NCBI GenBank assembly: GCA_028821575.1
Contig: JAPPFW010000054.1
Location: 1-59,065 of the forward strand
Source of the DNA: a bacterium
GTDB lineage: Bacteria; Actinomycetota; Acidimicrobiia; Spongiisociales; Spongiisociaceae
DNA: 59,065 nucleotides
Reading direction: 5' to 3'
Below the pieces are notes generated by a model. The model searched no databases, was not told the DNA's origin, and was given only the letters and a program-made list of their open reading frames with translations. The translations under genes were made by a program, and so were the position numbers. Of the stretch, positions 59,008 through 59,065 are shown one piece after another (the first letter of the stretch is position 1; every line of letters starts with the position of its first letter).

Positions 59008-59065
59008 CTACAGCCCGATGGAGAAGTCGATGAACTCGTTGGTTACCAGGTCTTCGGGTGCGAGC
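59008..59065 (-). CDS. C-terminal end of a probable ABC transporter binding protein
   Basis: Only 18 codons before a TAG at 59008-59010 are visible: LAPEDLVTNEFIDFSIGL. This looks like the end of an NMT1/ThiY-like substrate-binding protein, in which a Thr/Asn-rich 'DLV' turn precedes the last helix. It lies five bases upstream of the nitrilase start on the same strand. The short piece makes the call tentative. Confidence 0.4.
   Translation of the reverse strand, partial: LAPEDLVTNEFIDFSIGL

Overview
The window is GC-rich, densely packed DNA that looks actinobacterial: GTG and TTG starts are common, stop and start codons overlap (ATGA/GTGA) through long gene runs, and there is an F420-type luciferase-like oxidoreductase and B12-dependent acyl-CoA mutase genes. 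An uncultured Acidimicrobiia-like organism fits, but no phylogenetic marker is present, so this is only an inference. I see no rRNA, tRNA, CRISPR array or intact insertion sequence.

Layout. (1) 1-1802, minus: two amidohydrolases. (2) 1868-9980, plus: a lactonase-like metallo-beta-lactamase, acyl-CoA ligase, epimerase-like VOC protein, split ADP-forming acyl-CoA synthetase, a 72-residue biotin carrier, an acyl-CoA carboxyltransferase and a cytosine/guanine-deaminase-type amidohydrolase. (3) 10076-10901: a toxin-antitoxin pair with an operator-like inverted repeat. (4) 10993-22557, minus: a run of VOC epimerase, LLM oxidoreductase, M20 hydrolase with a frame disturbance, CaiB-type CoA transferase, B12 mutase large and small subunits, NicX/M29-like protein, a second M20 protein with altered active site, sulfurtransferase, aldehyde dehydrogenase and zinc alcohol dehydrogenase. 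(5) 22903-39883: a second NicX/M29-like protein, SDR, two subunits of a molybdenum hydroxylase (the FAD subunit lies 8 kb away), two amidohydrolases, a Rieske oxygenase, an SsuABC/ThiXYZ-type transporter, an MFS transporter, and a succinate dehydrogenase/fumarate reductase-like trio. (6) 40010-52680, plus: a tightly coupled run holding a hydantoinase-like protein, cysteine hydrolase, PF06684-type protein, enamidase-like protein, DUF1989 protein, a bacterial protein with the catalytic motif of archaeosine synthase (ArcS), class II aldolase, class III aminotransferase, deaminase-type amidohydrolase, FAD oxidoreductase, methyltransferase and GntR regulator. (7) 52681-56787: heptanucleotide repeats, an MscS channel, a small P-loop kinase, a scarred stretch of gene remnants and a VapBC pair with a readable promoter. 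(8) 56788-59065, minus: amidohydrolase, nitrilase-family protein and the end of a probable transporter binding protein.

How it may work together (inference). Nine amidohydrolases, a molybdenum hydroxylase, a Rieske oxygenase, two NicX-like proteins, an enamidase-like protein, a hydantoinase/cysteine hydrolase pair and a nitrilase-family protein point to uptake, hydroxylation, ring opening and deamination of N-heterocycles or related amides. The carbon would pass through aldehyde and CoA-ester steps into methylmalonyl-CoA-like intermediates and then the TCA cycle. The most unusual part is the ArcS-motif protein inside the 40-52.7 kb operon; its substrate is unknown.
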